Source: CAVYEM01 sp963767635 (GTDB lineage: Bacteria; Vulcanimicrobiota; Vulcanimicrobiia; Vulcanimicrobiales; Vulcanimicrobiaceae). From it: a stretch of 64,000 nt of DNA. The notes beneath the pieces were generated by a model. It was not told where the DNA came from. It made no database searches and saw nothing but the letters and a program-made list of their open reading frames with translations. The stretch spans positions 2,356,001-2,420,000 of the forward strand of contig CAVYEM010000001.1 in assembly GCA_963767635.1 (NCBI GenBank). Direction: 5' to 3'. Numbering within the stretch: position 1 is the first letter of the stretch; each line of letters begins with the position of its first letter. Below are positions 1 to 8,934 of the stretch, piece by piece. The translations under genes and the position numbers were made by a program.

Positions 1-131
1 GGCGTTTGCCGGCGCCCGATCACGCACACCGTCGCGCCTTCGGCCGCAAATGCCAGCGCCATCGCGCGTCCCAAACCGGAGCCGCCGCCCGTGATGCACA
101 CCGTTTTGCCGGCGTAGCGTTCCGGCTTCAA
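1..131 (-). CDS. Short-chain dehydrogenase/reductase, N-terminal fragment cut by window edge
   Basis: About 43 residues are visible before the window ends. They carry a Rossmann-fold nucleotide-binding loop, TGGGSGLG, after a beta strand, the N-terminal signature of SDR-family NAD(P)-dependent oxidoreductases. The start is a TTG whose bases overlap the TGA stop of the upstream spermidine synthase gene, so the two are probably co-translated. The catalytic YxxxK lies outside the window, so the substrate cannot be told. The Gly-rich loop resembles the 2,4-dienoyl-CoA reductase type, but that is only a guess. Confidence 0.75.
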   Translation of the reverse strand, partial: MKPERYAGKTVCITGGGSGLGRAMALAFAAEGATVCVIGRRQT

Positions 132-1016
132 AACGTCTCTCCGCGCTTGGCGAGTTCTCGCCGCAGATACAGCGGCAGCGCAAAAATGCGGCGATGCGTT
201 TCGGCATCGTAGAAGAAATTTTCCCCGCGCAGCGCTTGGCAATAGGCGTCGATGCGGCGCTGGTCCAGCGCGGCAAGATCGACGCGATCGCTGCATGCGA
301 TAAACGCCCAGTCGTTGTCGAATGCCGGCACGTGCGTGTAGTACGACGTGACGTGCGCGTAGTGCCGGCGCAGCGTGCGCGCCATCTTGGCGTGGAGCGA
401 CGAATTGTGAAAGCCGGCCGTGCTGGCTTGGAGCACGTAGATTCCGCCCTCGAAGAGCCGCTCTTTGATGCTGCGAAACACCGGCTCGCAGAACAGCGGG
501 TTGCTGGGAGAATCCTTCGAGCGGTTCGGTGAGATCCGAAATGATAACGCCGTACCGATCCGTGTCGTTGCCCAAGAAGGCCAGCGCGTCTCCCACGATG
601 ACCCGCGCGCGCGGGTCATCGAATGCGCCGTTGGACCATTCGGGCAAGTAGCGCTTAGAAAGCTCCAATACTTGCTCGTCGATTTCCACCATCGTGCAGC
701 GGCGCACGTCCGGACTGCGCAACACCTCGCGCATCGTCGCTCCCTCTCCGCCGCCCAAGATCAAGATTTGCGAACGATCCTCGGCTCCGGCGAGTGCGGG
801 ATGAACGAGCGCCTCGTGATAGATCTTCTCGTCGTGCTCAGAACTCTGCGTGTCGCCGTCGAGAACCAGCATCTTGCCGAGCACGGGCGTTTCGATGACG
901 CCGACGCTCTGAAACGCGGTGCGACCTGCATAATAGACGCGGTCGATCGCATGCGCATGCCGTTCGGTGGGAAAGAATTCCTCGACGTACCACTGCCAAT
1001 GCTCGGTTTTGGGCAT
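128..1016 (-). CDS. speE: Spermidine synthase (polyamine aminopropyltransferase), one frameshift
   Basis: Transfers the aminopropyl group of decarboxylated S-adenosylmethionine to putrescine to make spermidine. The protein begins MPKTEHWQWYVEEFFPTER, then shows the family signatures VLDGDTQSSEHDE and LILGGGEGATMREVL (the SAM-binding Gly motif), the acidic VEIDEQV, and ISDLTEPLE (the D-x-x-D/E region) before the frame breaks near position 505-515. It resumes as NPLFCEPVFRSIKERL and runs to the stop at 128. One inserted or lost base explains the break. speD, the partner that makes the aminopropyl donor, lies 2.8 kb away on the same strand. Both catalytic halves are otherwise intact, so a sequencing indel is likelier than a true pseudogene. 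Confidence 0.85.
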
Positions 1017-1060
1017 AGGCCCCGTACATTAGCAGGCCTGAAAGAAAATCCCGCGCTACG

Positions 1061-2845
1061 CTAGTGCTGTGCTAAACCGCCCATCAATCCGAATCCGCCG
1101 ACAGACGCCTGATCGGTGACTTGCACCGGCATGCCGGACGACGGCACGGACGGAACCGCGACGTATGCGAATCCGCCCAGCGGTGCGTGCACGGACGTGC
1201 TGCTGCCGTTCGCGGGCGTTGCAAACACGCCCGAGAGCGTCGTGCCGCTTCCGAACTGGTCGGCGTAGGAGCGCACGAGCGAAAGCGAGCCAAAATCGAA
1301 ACGCCGGTCGGCGGAATTCACGCCCATCGTTGCGGCCGCCATCGCAAGCGCGAAATCGCCCTGCAAATCACCCAAAGACTCGCCCGTGATCGCTTGCAGA
1401 TTCGCGGCGCCGACGCTGCCGCTCTCCTCCATCGCGTGCGTGTACGCATCGCTTCCGAAACGATCGCGCAGATAGCGCTGAAAGAGGTACGCGGCGCCGT
1501 AACAGCCTCCGGCGCAATTGAATTGCGGCGAGCTGCCGTTTCCGCCCCACGCAGGCTGATCGATGCCGCTAAAGCCGCTCAGTGAAAAGGAACCGGGATC
1601 GTTCAGAAACGCATTCGCGCGCGCCAGAGCATCGTCCGCGTCGAACTGCACGCCGCGCGAACCGTACATCTTCTGCACCGCGAGATCTTGCGCGAGCATC
1701 GAGAGTCCTTCGTTGATGAAGGTCGTCTCGCTGCCGTCGAACGACGCCGACGATGCGGCCGCCGCAAGAATGGAGTGGTTGACGAAGTTGATGAGATGCT
1801 GCAGTTCGTGGGCGGTAGAACGCACCAGATCTTCCTGCAGCTCGTACCAGCTGCCCTGTCCCGCGAACCATCCGACGAAGATGAACGGCGCCTCGTTGGA
1901 TTCATAACCGCCGTTCAAGCAGTTCAACGCCGCTTGCGGCATGTAGTTGGCCGCCGAAAAATATCCGCCCAGGCCTCCCAAATTTTGGGAGTCCACCACC
2001 ATGACGTTGATCCGGCGATCCTGCGGCTCGGTGATGTACGCCGAAGTCGTGCCTTGCTGCGAGCCTCCGGCGGAACATGCGGAATACTGGGGCTGCAGCC
2101 CGGGCGCATCGGACGAATAGTCGGGGGAGGCGAAGTGCGCAACGTCGGACGCGTACGCGTTTTCGAAGTCGGCGCCGATTTGCGGCGCGTCCGCCTTCAG
2201 GTTCGACGCGATCGCGTCGTCGATCCAAATGTTGGCGTGCGCGGTTTGCGCAACCAGCGTCGACCGCACTTGCACGTTCGTGCGGGAACCGCCGAGCGAA
2301 CCGCGCTGAACCCAAATAGGCGCATCGGTGCCGACTTGCGAGGAGTCTTGTCTCACGCCGTAGAGCGAGCGACGGCTGCTCGAGGATGCGCTGCTCAGCG
2401 CACGCGCACGCAGGCGGCGCAGCAAGAGCGAGTCGTCCGCGGGAAACGCTTCGACGGGCGCCAGGGTGCGGGGCATTGCCTTGTGTGCGGTCTTCGCATA
2501 GGCTGCCGAAATCGAACGCAGCGCGCTTTGCGAGGTCGCCGCCGTGCCCACTACGAGCGTGTCCGAAGCGAAGCCGTCCGAAGATTCGGCGGCGCTCGAC
2601 ATGGCTGCAACGATCGCTTGGCGCGCGCCCTGCTGAATCGTTCCAACGCTCGAGAACGGCCCTGTGCTCTCCAGATAGGTCACCGGGCCGGTGGTGATTG
2701 CCGGCGCTAGCGAGGAAGCGGGCGCCGGAACGAAGGCGGTGCCGTGAGATGCCGCCGTGCTGCCCGCGCCGCCACCGCAGCCGGCCAGCATGATCGCCGC
2801 AGTAAAAAAAATCAGCAACCGAAAACGCGAGCAGGCAACCCTCAC
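1061..2845 (-). CDS. Lipoprotein with M30-like zinc metallopeptidase domain
   Basis: A 594-residue secreted lipoprotein. Residues 1-22 form a signal peptide ending in the lipobox LAGC, followed by a Gly/Ser/Ala-rich linker. The sequence STAHELQHLINFVNHS near residue 346 contains HExxH, the zinc site of metallopeptidases, and its setting resembles the hyicolysin (M30) family, which has the same AHExQH context. Downstream segments such as NEGLSMLAQDL supply an acidic residue that could be the third metal ligand. The long low-complexity N-terminus is probably a propeptide or spacer. Peptidase activity is inferred from the motif only. The gene stands alone between speE and the ArsR-type regulator. 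Confidence 0.7.
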   Translation of the reverse strand: MRVACSRFRLLIFFTAAIMLAGCGGGAGSTAASHGTAFVPAPASSLAPAITTGPVTYLESTGPFSSVGTIQQGARQAIVAAMSSAAESSDGFASDTLVVGTAATSQSALRSISAAYAKTAHKAMPRTLAPVEAFPADDSLLLRRLRARALSSASSSSRRSLYGVRQDSSQVGTDAPIWVQRGSLGGSRTNVQVRSTLVAQTAHANIWIDDAIASNLKADAPQIGADFENAYASDVAHFASPDYSSDAPGLQPQYSACSAGGSQQGTTSAYITEPQDRRINVMVVDSQNLGGLGGYFSAANYMPQAALNCLNGGYESNEAPFIFVGWFAGQGSWYELQEDLVRSTAHELQHLINFVNHSILAAAASSASFDGSETTFINEGLSMLAQDLAVQKMYGSRGVQFDADDALARANAFLNDPGSFSLSGFSGIDQPAWGGNGSSPQFNCAGGCYGAAYLFQRYLRDRFGSDAYTHAMEESGSVGAANLQAITGESLGDLQGDFALAMAAATMGVNSADRRFDFGSLSLVRSYADQFGSGTTLSGVFATPANGSSTSVHAPLGGFAYVAVPSVPSSGMPVQVTDQASVGGFGLMGGLAQH

Positions 2846-2890
2846 GTTCCTGGTATCGGCGTATTAAGACAAAGCGAACGCCGTTGTTAC

Positions 2891-2921
2891 AAAAACAAAA
2901 CGGCGCTTGCTCGGCGCCGTT
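2891..2921 (-). terminator. Intrinsic terminator after the ArsR-SRPBCC gene
   Basis: On the minus strand an 8-bp perfect stem (AACGGCGC / GCGCCGTT, 2899-2906 with 2914-2921) with a 7-nt loop is followed by a T-rich run. It starts 14 bases after the stop of the gene ending at 2935. Confidence 0.75.
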
Positions 2922-2934
2922 CCGTGCTCTTGGC

Positions 2935-3720
2935 TTAGCGCGTTGGACTTTGTTCGGCGTAGTCGTGCAGCGCTGCCAGGATACGGGGCCAGCCGCGGTG
3001 ACTGGCGCGGTCCTCCTTGGTTGCCAGGCCGGAATGCGTTATGCGAACCGTGGTGATGCCGGCGGTTTCGGTGAGGTCGAAGCGCACCAGCGTCTCGGAC
3101 GGATTCTCGTACCAGTCGGGGCGCCACGTGAAACTCAGCACGCGCGGACGCTCGATCGCGCGATACTCTCCGCGCACGCTGGACGGCTTATCTCCCCAAC
3201 TTTCAAACCGCATCACCCACTTACCGCCCGGGCGCAGATCCGATTCCATCGTCGGGGGCGCCGAGCCCGGTTTCGACCCCGGCCACCACTGCAGGCGCTG
3301 TTCGGGGTTCACTAACGCTTCGAACACCCGCTCTGCCGGAGCCTTGATTTCGATTTCCTCGACGATCGCGTCGCTCGTGCCGGTCTGGTTCATGTGTTCC
3401 TCCTCGGCGTAATGTTTGAGATTACGCAAGCTGTCGGCCCAGAACGCCTTGTAGTCCAAAAGCCACTCGTCGACGGCGCGCAAAGGTTTCGCGTTAAGTT
3501 CGCAAATGCGCGCGGCGCCCACCTGATGGGTGACGATCAAATGCGCGGATCGCAGCATGCGAAGGTGCTTTGAGACGGCGGGGCGGCTCATGCGGAAATG
3601 CCCCGCGATCTCGCCCACGCTGAGCCGGCCCCCCCGCAGCAAATTCAGAACCTGCCGGCGCGTAGGATCGGCGATTGCTCGAAACACCGCCTCACGCGGC
3701 TTGTGTCGTACTGTAACCAT
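2935..3720 (-). CDS. ArsR-family regulator fused to an SRPBCC/AHSA1 domain
   Basis: A 261-residue fusion. Residues 1-95 are an ArsR-type winged helix (RAIADPTRRQVLNLL, then the recognition helix MSRPAVSKHLRMLR); residues 115-255 are an AHSA1-like START/SRPBCC domain (EIKAPAERVFEALVNPEQRL, PGGKWVMRFESWG, GWPRILAALHDY). In most genomes these are two adjacent genes; here they are one reading frame, so ligand binding in the SRPBCC cavity may control DNA binding directly. No metal-binding CVC-type motif of the metal-sensing ArsR proteins is visible, so a small organic ligand is likelier. A perfect inverted repeat 16 bases upstream of the start suggests autoregulation. Confidence 0.85.
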   Translation of the reverse strand: MVTVRHKPREAVFRAIADPTRRQVLNLLRGGRLSVGEIAGHFRMSRPAVSKHLRMLRSAHLIVTHQVGAARICELNAKPLRAVDEWLLDYKAFWADSLRNLKHYAEEEHMNQTGTSDAIVEEIEIKAPAERVFEALVNPEQRLQWWPGSKPGSAPPTMESDLRPGGKWVMRFESWGDKPSSVRGEYRAIERPRVLSFTWRPDWYENPSETLVRFDLTETAGITTVRITHSGLATKEDRASHRGWPRILAALHDYAEQSPTR

Positions 3721-3735
3721 TTGGTTTCCTGAAAT

Positions 3736-3751
3736 GTAACCGAACGGTTAC
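3736..3751. promoter_or_regulatory. Candidate operator of the ArsR-SRPBCC regulator
   Basis: A perfect inverted repeat GTAACCG-AA-CGGTTAC lies just upstream of the regulator start at 3720, and a degenerate copy (GTAACCATTTGGTTTC) overlaps the start codon. ArsR proteins bind short inverted repeats over their own promoters, so autorepression is a reasonable inference. Confidence 0.6.
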
Positions 3752-3819
3752 GGCCTTGTCAACCTCGGACCAGGGCGCTGAATTTGCTAAGAGGCGCGCC
3801 AAACAGAATGGGGGCAACG

Positions 3820-4308
3820 CTATGCGGTAAGTGGGCGATCCTCGGCTTCCGTCGCCGTCACGACGTGCGTGAACGTGCCGTTCTTGGCTTCGATCCCACG
3901 CTTGAATTCAGTCGTCAGCATGCTTTTTGCATGCAGCGCTTTGGCCGCGTACTGACACGCGAGCCAGGGGTCGGTGTGGTCGCCGCACGTGTAAAAATCC
4001 ATCGCGGCGTAACCCTTCTCGGGCCAAGTGTGAATCGACAGATGCGATTCGGCCAAAATGACGGTTCCCGAGACGCCTTGGGGTTCGAACCGATGGAAGG
4101 CGCTTTCCATGATTGTCGCATTGGCGGCCTTTGCCGCGGCAATCATCATGGCATGGACCGCATCGACGTGGGTAAGCGCTTCCGAGTCACACCCCGACAG
4201 TTCGCACACGATGTGCGTACCAAGTGCCTTCAATTTTCGTCTTTTCTCCTCGACCTTGGGGGAAATCCCACCTCCGGACTCGTCGGCTGGCGCCTGCGGT
4301 GCAGTCAC
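3820..4308 (-). CDS. speD: S-adenosylmethionine decarboxylase proenzyme
   Basis: Makes decarboxylated SAM, the aminopropyl donor for spermidine synthase. The 162-residue protein is the short prokaryotic class 1 form. The self-cleavage site is in ESHLSIHTWPE: Ser91 becomes the pyruvoyl cofactor after cleavage. The conserved Cys108 in DFYTCGDH is the expected catalytic acid. The start is GTG. About 25 residues at the N-terminus precede the conserved core and look disordered. speE lies downstream on the same strand beyond two other genes. A good promoter and a long leader precede the gene. Confidence 0.93.
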   Translation of the reverse strand: MTAPQAPADESGGGISPKVEEKRRKLKALGTHIVCELSGCDSEALTHVDAVHAMMIAAAKAANATIMESAFHRFEPQGVSGTVILAESHLSIHTWPEKGYAAMDFYTCGDHTDPWLACQYAAKALHAKSMLTTEFKRGIEAKNGTFTHVVTATEAEDRPLTA

Positions 4309-4460
4309 GTCCCCGACCTATCGACGAGCTCTTGCCGGCGCTTTTCGGTGCGCGGGCGTCTCGCCGCAATGGCGCGTACGGGCGCGCCTCCCTACCGTGG
4401 CCCTCGATACCCGAGGTCCGGCGCGCTTTCGCGCTGCCGGGCGTTAGAGGTATGGGTCCG
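4309..4460 (-). promoter_or_regulatory. Long structured 5' leader of speD
   Basis: From the predicted transcription start near 4460 to the GTG there are about 150 GC-rich bases. Several short hairpins can be drawn on the minus strand, for example GCGC-GAAA-GCGC with a tetraloop, and CCTCG/CGAGG. This is more leader than a ribosome binding site needs and could be a polyamine- or SAM-responsive element. No known riboswitch class was recognised. Confidence 0.35.
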
Positions 4461-4466
4461 GCGCCT

Positions 4467-4495
4467 ATAATAGCCCCTCAGACCCCCCCTGTAAA
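4467..4495 (-). promoter_or_regulatory. Sigma-70-type promoter for speD
   Basis: On the minus strand TTTACA (4490-4495) and TATTAT (4467-4472) are separated by exactly 17 bases and point toward speD. Confidence 0.65.
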
Positions 4496-4576
4496 GCATT
4501 TTCCTGCAGAAACCGCCGGCGCCCGGCCGGGGGGCCCTTCATCGGAAACCGGCGTTTCGACGAAGGGGTTATAGGA

Positions 4577-4611
4577 GATAGTCAAGATAGGACTTAACTA
4601 TATTGACTATC
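4577..4611. promoter_or_regulatory. Inverted repeat upstream of sufB, candidate Fe-S/iron regulator site
   Basis: Perfect 9-bp arms GATAGTCAA and TTGACTATC are separated by 17 AT-richer bases, about 75 bases before the sufB start. The surroundings are GC-rich, so this AT-rich symmetric island stands out. It resembles, in general style, the operators of Rrf2-type regulators (IscR) that control suf genes, but no such regulator is encoded nearby. Confidence 0.5.
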
Positions 4612-4684
4612 GATTCTGCCGAAGGTAGCCTGAATCGAGCCCTCCGCAAGCCCGTTAAGGAAAAGAAAGAAGCGCACTGCAAGC

Positions 4685-6097
4685 ATGGCCACGCAACTGA
4701 AGAGCCCTCCCATCGTCGAGGACTACCGCCACGGGTTCCACGATCCGGAGAACTACGTCTTCAAATCCGAGAAGGGCTTGACGCGCGACATCGTCGAGCG
4801 CATCAGCGAGATGAAGAACGAACCGCAGTGGATGCGCGACTTCCGCCTCAAGTCGTTCGAGATTTTCTCCGCCAAGCCGATGCCGACGTGGGGCGACACC
4901 GCGCTGCTCTCCGAGATCGATTTTTCAAACATTCACTACTTCGTCAAATCGACCGACCGCGCGGAGCGTTCGTGGGACGACGTTCCGGACGACATTAAAC
5001 GCACGTTCGACCGGCTCGGCATCCCCGAAGCCGAGCGCAAGTTTTTGGCCGGCGTTTCAGCGCAGTACGAATCCGAAGTCGTCTATCACAACGTCTCCGC
5101 GGAGCTCGAAGCGTCGGGCGTCCTCTTCTGCGACATGGATACGGCCGTCAAGCAGTATCCCGAGATCGTGCAAAAATATCTGGCGACGGTCATCCCACAA
5201 GCCGACAACAAGTTTGCGGCGCTCAATTCCGCCGTATGGTCGGGCGGTTCGTTCATCTACGTTCCGCCGGGCGTGGAGCTCAAAATGCCGCTACAGGCGT
5301 ATTTCCGCATCAACGCGGAAAACATGGGCCAGTTCGAGCGCACGCTGATCATTGCCGACAAAGACGCGAAGGTGCACTATATCGAAGGCTGCACCGCGCC
5401 CAAATTTTCGACGAGTTCGCTGCACAGCGCCGTTGTGGAACTGATCGCGCTCGAAGGCGCTTCCATCCGCTACACGACGATCCAAAACTGGTATCGCAAC
5501 ATCTTCAACCTGGTGACCAAACGCGCCATGGCATACAAGAACGCGACGGTGGAATGGGTCGACGGCAACATCGGCTCGCGGCTCACGATGAAGTACCCCG
5601 CCATCTACCTGATGGGCGAGGGCGCGCGCGGCGAAATTCTGTCGATGGCATTCGCGGGTGAAGGCCAGCATCAGGATGCGGGCGCGAAGGTCATTCACGC
5701 CGCTCCGAACACCACTTCGGTCGTCACGAACAAATCCGTGAGCGCGCACGGCGGCAAGACGACGTACCGCGGCCTGGTCGAGATTCATCCCGGAGCGACG
5801 AGCGCGAAAACGCGCGTGAAGTGCGACGCGCTCATCATGGACGAGGAGTCTTCGAGCGACACCAAGCCGACGATGAAGATTCACGAGCAGCGCTCCACGG
5901 TCGAACACGAAGCCAGCGTGAGCAAAATCGGCGAAGAGCAGCTCTTCTACGCGATGAGCCGCGGTTTGAACGAGGCCGATGCAACGGCCATGATCGTCAA
6001 CGGCTTCTTCGATTTCTTCGTCAAGGAATTGCCGATGGAATACGCGGTGGAACTGAATCGCCTGGTAAAGATGGAAATGGAAGGCTCCGTGGGCTAA
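4685..6097 (+). CDS. sufB: Fe-S cluster assembly scaffold protein SufB
   Basis: A component of the SufBCD scaffold complex that assembles iron-sulfur clusters in the cytoplasm. At 470 residues it has the usual SufB length and strong signatures throughout: GLTRDIVERISEMKNEP near the N-terminus, SAVWSGGSFIYVPPGV, the beta-helix core with HYIEGCTAPKFS, and the C-terminal RVKCDALIMDEESSSDT with the conserved Cys used in cluster building and HEASVSKIGEEQLFYAMSRG. sufC, sufD and sufS are not in the window. A Rieske protein follows after a terminator; such small Rieske proteins do occur in suf operons. Confidence 0.97.
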   Translation: MATQLKSPPIVEDYRHGFHDPENYVFKSEKGLTRDIVERISEMKNEPQWMRDFRLKSFEIFSAKPMPTWGDTALLSEIDFSNIHYFVKSTDRAERSWDDVPDDIKRTFDRLGIPEAERKFLAGVSAQYESEVVYHNVSAELEASGVLFCDMDTAVKQYPEIVQKYLATVIPQADNKFAALNSAVWSGGSFIYVPPGVELKMPLQAYFRINAENMGQFERTLIIADKDAKVHYIEGCTAPKFSTSSLHSAVVELIALEGASIRYTTIQNWYRNIFNLVTKRAMAYKNATVEWVDGNIGSRLTMKYPAIYLMGEGARGEILSMAFAGEGQHQDAGAKVIHAAPNTTSVVTNKSVSAHGGKTTYRGLVEIHPGATSAKTRVKCDALIMDEESSSDTKPTMKIHEQRSTVEHEASVSKIGEEQLFYAMSRGLNEADATAMIVNGFFDFFVKELPMEYAVELNRLVKMEMEGSVG

Positions 6098-6133
6098 TCG
6101 CTCGGGGGCTCTCCGCTCCGTTTGCGACCACTC

Positions 6134-6158
6134 GAAAAAGCCCATCCAGGGCTTTTTC
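6134..6158 (+). terminator. Intrinsic terminator after sufB
   Basis: A perfect 10-bp inverted repeat GAAAAAGCCC / GGGCTTTTTC with a 5-nt loop lies 37 bases after the sufB stop. It is symmetric in its A and T tails, so it could work in both directions, but no minus-strand gene ends here. Confidence 0.8.
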
Positions 6159-6304
6159 TGTTTATCTGCTTTTTCGCGCGAACAAGTTCTGAAGCGGCCA
6201 TCCTGGCCGGCGCGAAAAAGTCAGAAATCGCCAACGAAGCGGAGAGCCGCCGAACGCTTTCACACCGCTTGCAATGACAAGGCAATCGAGTCTGGTTGGA
6301 AAAT

Positions 6305-6622
6305 ATGGCTGGCCTCATGGCAGACGGACCGGTAGCAAAAGTAAGCGACATCTCCGAAGGCACTGCGTTGCGAGTCGTCGTCGACGGCGTCGAGGTGCTG
6401 CTGTGCAATTATGGCGGAACGATCTACGCTATCGAAGACGTCTGCACGCACGACGGCGCACCGTTGGATCAGGGAGAGCTGCAAGGCTGCGAAATTACGT
6501 GTCCCCGCCACGGCGCGATTTTCGACGTGCGAACCGGCGCGGTACTCGCCCTTCCGGCCGTCATTCCGCTGCCGACGTACGCGGTACGCGTAGAAGGCGA
6601 TGACGTCTTCGTCGACCTCTAA
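6305..6622 (+). CDS. Small Rieske [2Fe-2S] ferredoxin
   Basis: A 105-residue soluble Rieske protein. The cluster ligands are seen as CTH (Cys47, His49) and CPRH (Cys66, His69), with 16 residues between His49 and Cys66 as usual. There is no signal peptide or membrane segment, so it is a cytoplasmic electron carrier of the type annotated as non-heme iron oxygenase ferredoxin subunit. Its place after sufB suggests a link with cluster assembly more than with an oxygenase, since no oxygenase gene is present. A TTG nine bases upstream is an alternative start. The 3' end overlaps the next gene by 23 bases. Confidence 0.9.
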   Translation: MAGLMADGPVAKVSDISEGTALRVVVDGVEVLLCNYGGTIYAIEDVCTHDGAPLDQGELQGCEITCPRHGAIFDVRTGAVLALPAVIPLPTYAVRVEGDDVFVDL

Positions 6623-8929
6623 ACCACCACGCAAAGTTCGGCGCTTTCCCGGCGTGGTAAGCCGATTGCTCGCGGCGATCGTTCTGCTCCTTTTGCTCCT
6701 CGCGCTGGCATGGGCGGTGTACGCGCTAGCGGGCTTGCGGGCCGCATCCCAAACTGCCGGAACGGTACGCGTGAGCGGTTTGGAAGGACCCGTTCGAATC
6801 ATCCGCGACGATCGCGACATTCCGCACATCGTTGCAAGCAGCGAGCGCGACCTCATGTTCGCGCAAGGATATGCCGAAGCGTCGGATCGCCTCTTTCAGA
6901 TGGACTTGCTGCGGCGATTCGTGTACGGGCGACTCTCCGAAGTGCTGGGCTCGGCCGTCATTCCGGCCGATGAGAACGCCCGCATTGCTCCGGTGCGCGA
7001 AATTATCGATGCGCAGTGGAGCAGGATGCCGGCATCCGAACGCGCTCTGGTGCAGGCGTTCAGCGACGGCGTGAATGCGGCGATGACTCGTGAACCGCTC
7101 CCCATGGAATTCCGGCTGCTGTTGTACAAGCCGGAGCGATGGCGTCCGCAGGATTCGCTCGCGGTCGGCATGGCGACCGTGCTGGATCTGATCGATCGCT
7201 GGGACGACGTCATTCGCCGCGACGCGGTTGCGCGCGCCGCCAACGTCGCGCCGCTCGCGGAGCTGTACTCCATAACGGATCCCGCGTACGACGCGCCCAT
7301 CGCGCCGGCGTCGATACGCCCTGTGGCGCCGCTCTCTGCGCGACATTCGCATGCACGCGCGCACGTCGCCGTACCGAGTTTGGGCCTCGTCCGGCGACGA
7401 CTACGCTGTAGGAAGCAACGAATGGGCCGTCGGCGCTGCGCGCTCCGGCTCGAAGCGCTCGCTCTTGGCGAACGATCCGCATCTGCGATTAGGCATTCCG
7501 GGCATTTGGTATCTGGTCGATTTGCGCAGTCCGGGGCTGCACGTTGCCGGCGCATCGCTCGCAGGAACACCCGGCGTGATTTTGGGCCACAACGAGAACA
7601 TCGCATGGGGCGCGACCAACGGCACGGTGAGCACCGAAGTCGTGTATCGTGATTCGGTCGCGCAGGCGCGCCGCAGAACCGAAACCTTTCACGTGCGCAT
7701 CGCCCACGACGTAACGTTCACGTATTACCAAACGCAGCACGGATTCGCCGCGGAAACGGCCGGCAAGATCCTGTACGCGGTCGATTGGAATGCCGTGCGC
7801 CTTCCACGCACGCCACTGACGGCGTTCCGGAAACTCGATGGATCGAAAAACATCGCGCAGGCGATCGATGCGCTGCGCGATTATCCGGGGCCGCCGCAGA
7901 ACTTCGTCATCGCGGATCGCAGCGGAGCGGTAGCGTATCAGCTGGCCGGACTCATTCCGCGCGATCCGTTCTGGGGACTGCGCGTGCACGCCGGCACGGA
8001 CCCGCTCTATCCCTTCGTCCCGTTCGATGCGCTGCCTCGCGTGCGCGGGTCGCGCACGGCGCAAGTCTTTACCGCCAACAATCGCATGTACGGAGACGGG
8101 TACTCGCTGCGGCTGAGTCCGAACTTTGCTCCGCCGTATCGTGCCCGGCGCATCGAGCAGTTGCTCGAGAGCACTGCGCATCCGGGCGTGCGGGACTTTG
8201 CGAAGTATCAGACCGACACGCTTTCGCTGCCTGAGCGCGACATCGCGCGCGCGGCGCTTGCAGCCCTGCGTCGAAAAGATTTGCAAAGCGATCGCGCGCT
8301 GCGTGCCTACGTCGACGCGCTCGCGCGCTGGGACGGTCGCTTCGATCCGGATTCGCGCGGCGCGCCGATTGCCTGGGAATTGCGCCGCATCGCCGTTGCA
8401 GATTTGGCTGCATACAATACGGGGAGTGCTACGCAAGCGTATTCGGCGAGCGCCGACGGTGCCGATCTCGTGCTGCTCATGCGCGTTCTTCGCGAGCGCC
8501 CCGCAGGCTGGTGGCCGCGCAGCGACTACGACGATCTGCTCGCGTACGCGTTTCGAACGGCGGTGCGAAACGACGGGACACGACTGCTGCAGCCCTGGGG
8601 CCGATACGGCGCGGTCACGGTAAAACATCCGCTCTCGATGCTGGGATTTTCATTTTTGAACGGCGCAACGTTTGCGGGCAACGGCGACAGACTTTGGACT
8701 GCACGTGCAAACCGCTACGCATTCGCAAAGCTTTCGCGCAGTGTGGGACGTCGGAAATTGGGACGCCGGCGGCATCGTGATTCCCAGCGGCGAATCGGGC
8801 GAGCCCGGTTCAGGGCACTATACCGATCTGAGCCCAGCGTGGATGAACGAACGCCTGCAGCCGCTGCCGTTCAGCGATTCGGCGGTGCGGGCGTCGGCCC
8901 GCGCGACGCTTACGCTCTTACCGAACTAG
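6600..8929 (+). CDS. Penicillin acylase family (S45) Ntn-hydrolase, two frameshifts
   Basis: A large amidase that would hydrolyse acyl-amide bonds such as acyl-homoserine lactones or penicillins. A membrane anchor (residues 20-45, rich in Leu) is followed by the alpha-subunit signature GPVRIIRDDRDIPHI and FAQGYAEASDRLFQMDLLRR. After a frame break near 7315-7330 the sequence reads GDDYAVGSNEWAV; the Ser of this SN motif is the autocleavage and catalytic N-terminal nucleophile of the beta chain. The DPHL and NIAWGATNG motifs follow. A second break near 8690-8720 shifts to the final frame, which includes SGEPGSGHYTDLSPAWM. With both breaks corrected the protein is about 775 residues, normal for the family. 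Confidence 0.85.
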
Positions 8930-8934
8930 ATTCT

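Noticed and set aside
1121..2710. Long plus-strand frames antisense to the metallopeptidase lipoprotein
   Set aside because: Arg-rich, low-complexity translations without motifs; typical shadows of a GC-rich gene on the other strand.
6134..6158. Sequence after sufB as a regulatory hairpin for the Rieske gene
   Set aside because: The symmetric stem with A and T tails fits an intrinsic terminator; the Rieske gene lies 146 bases further on.
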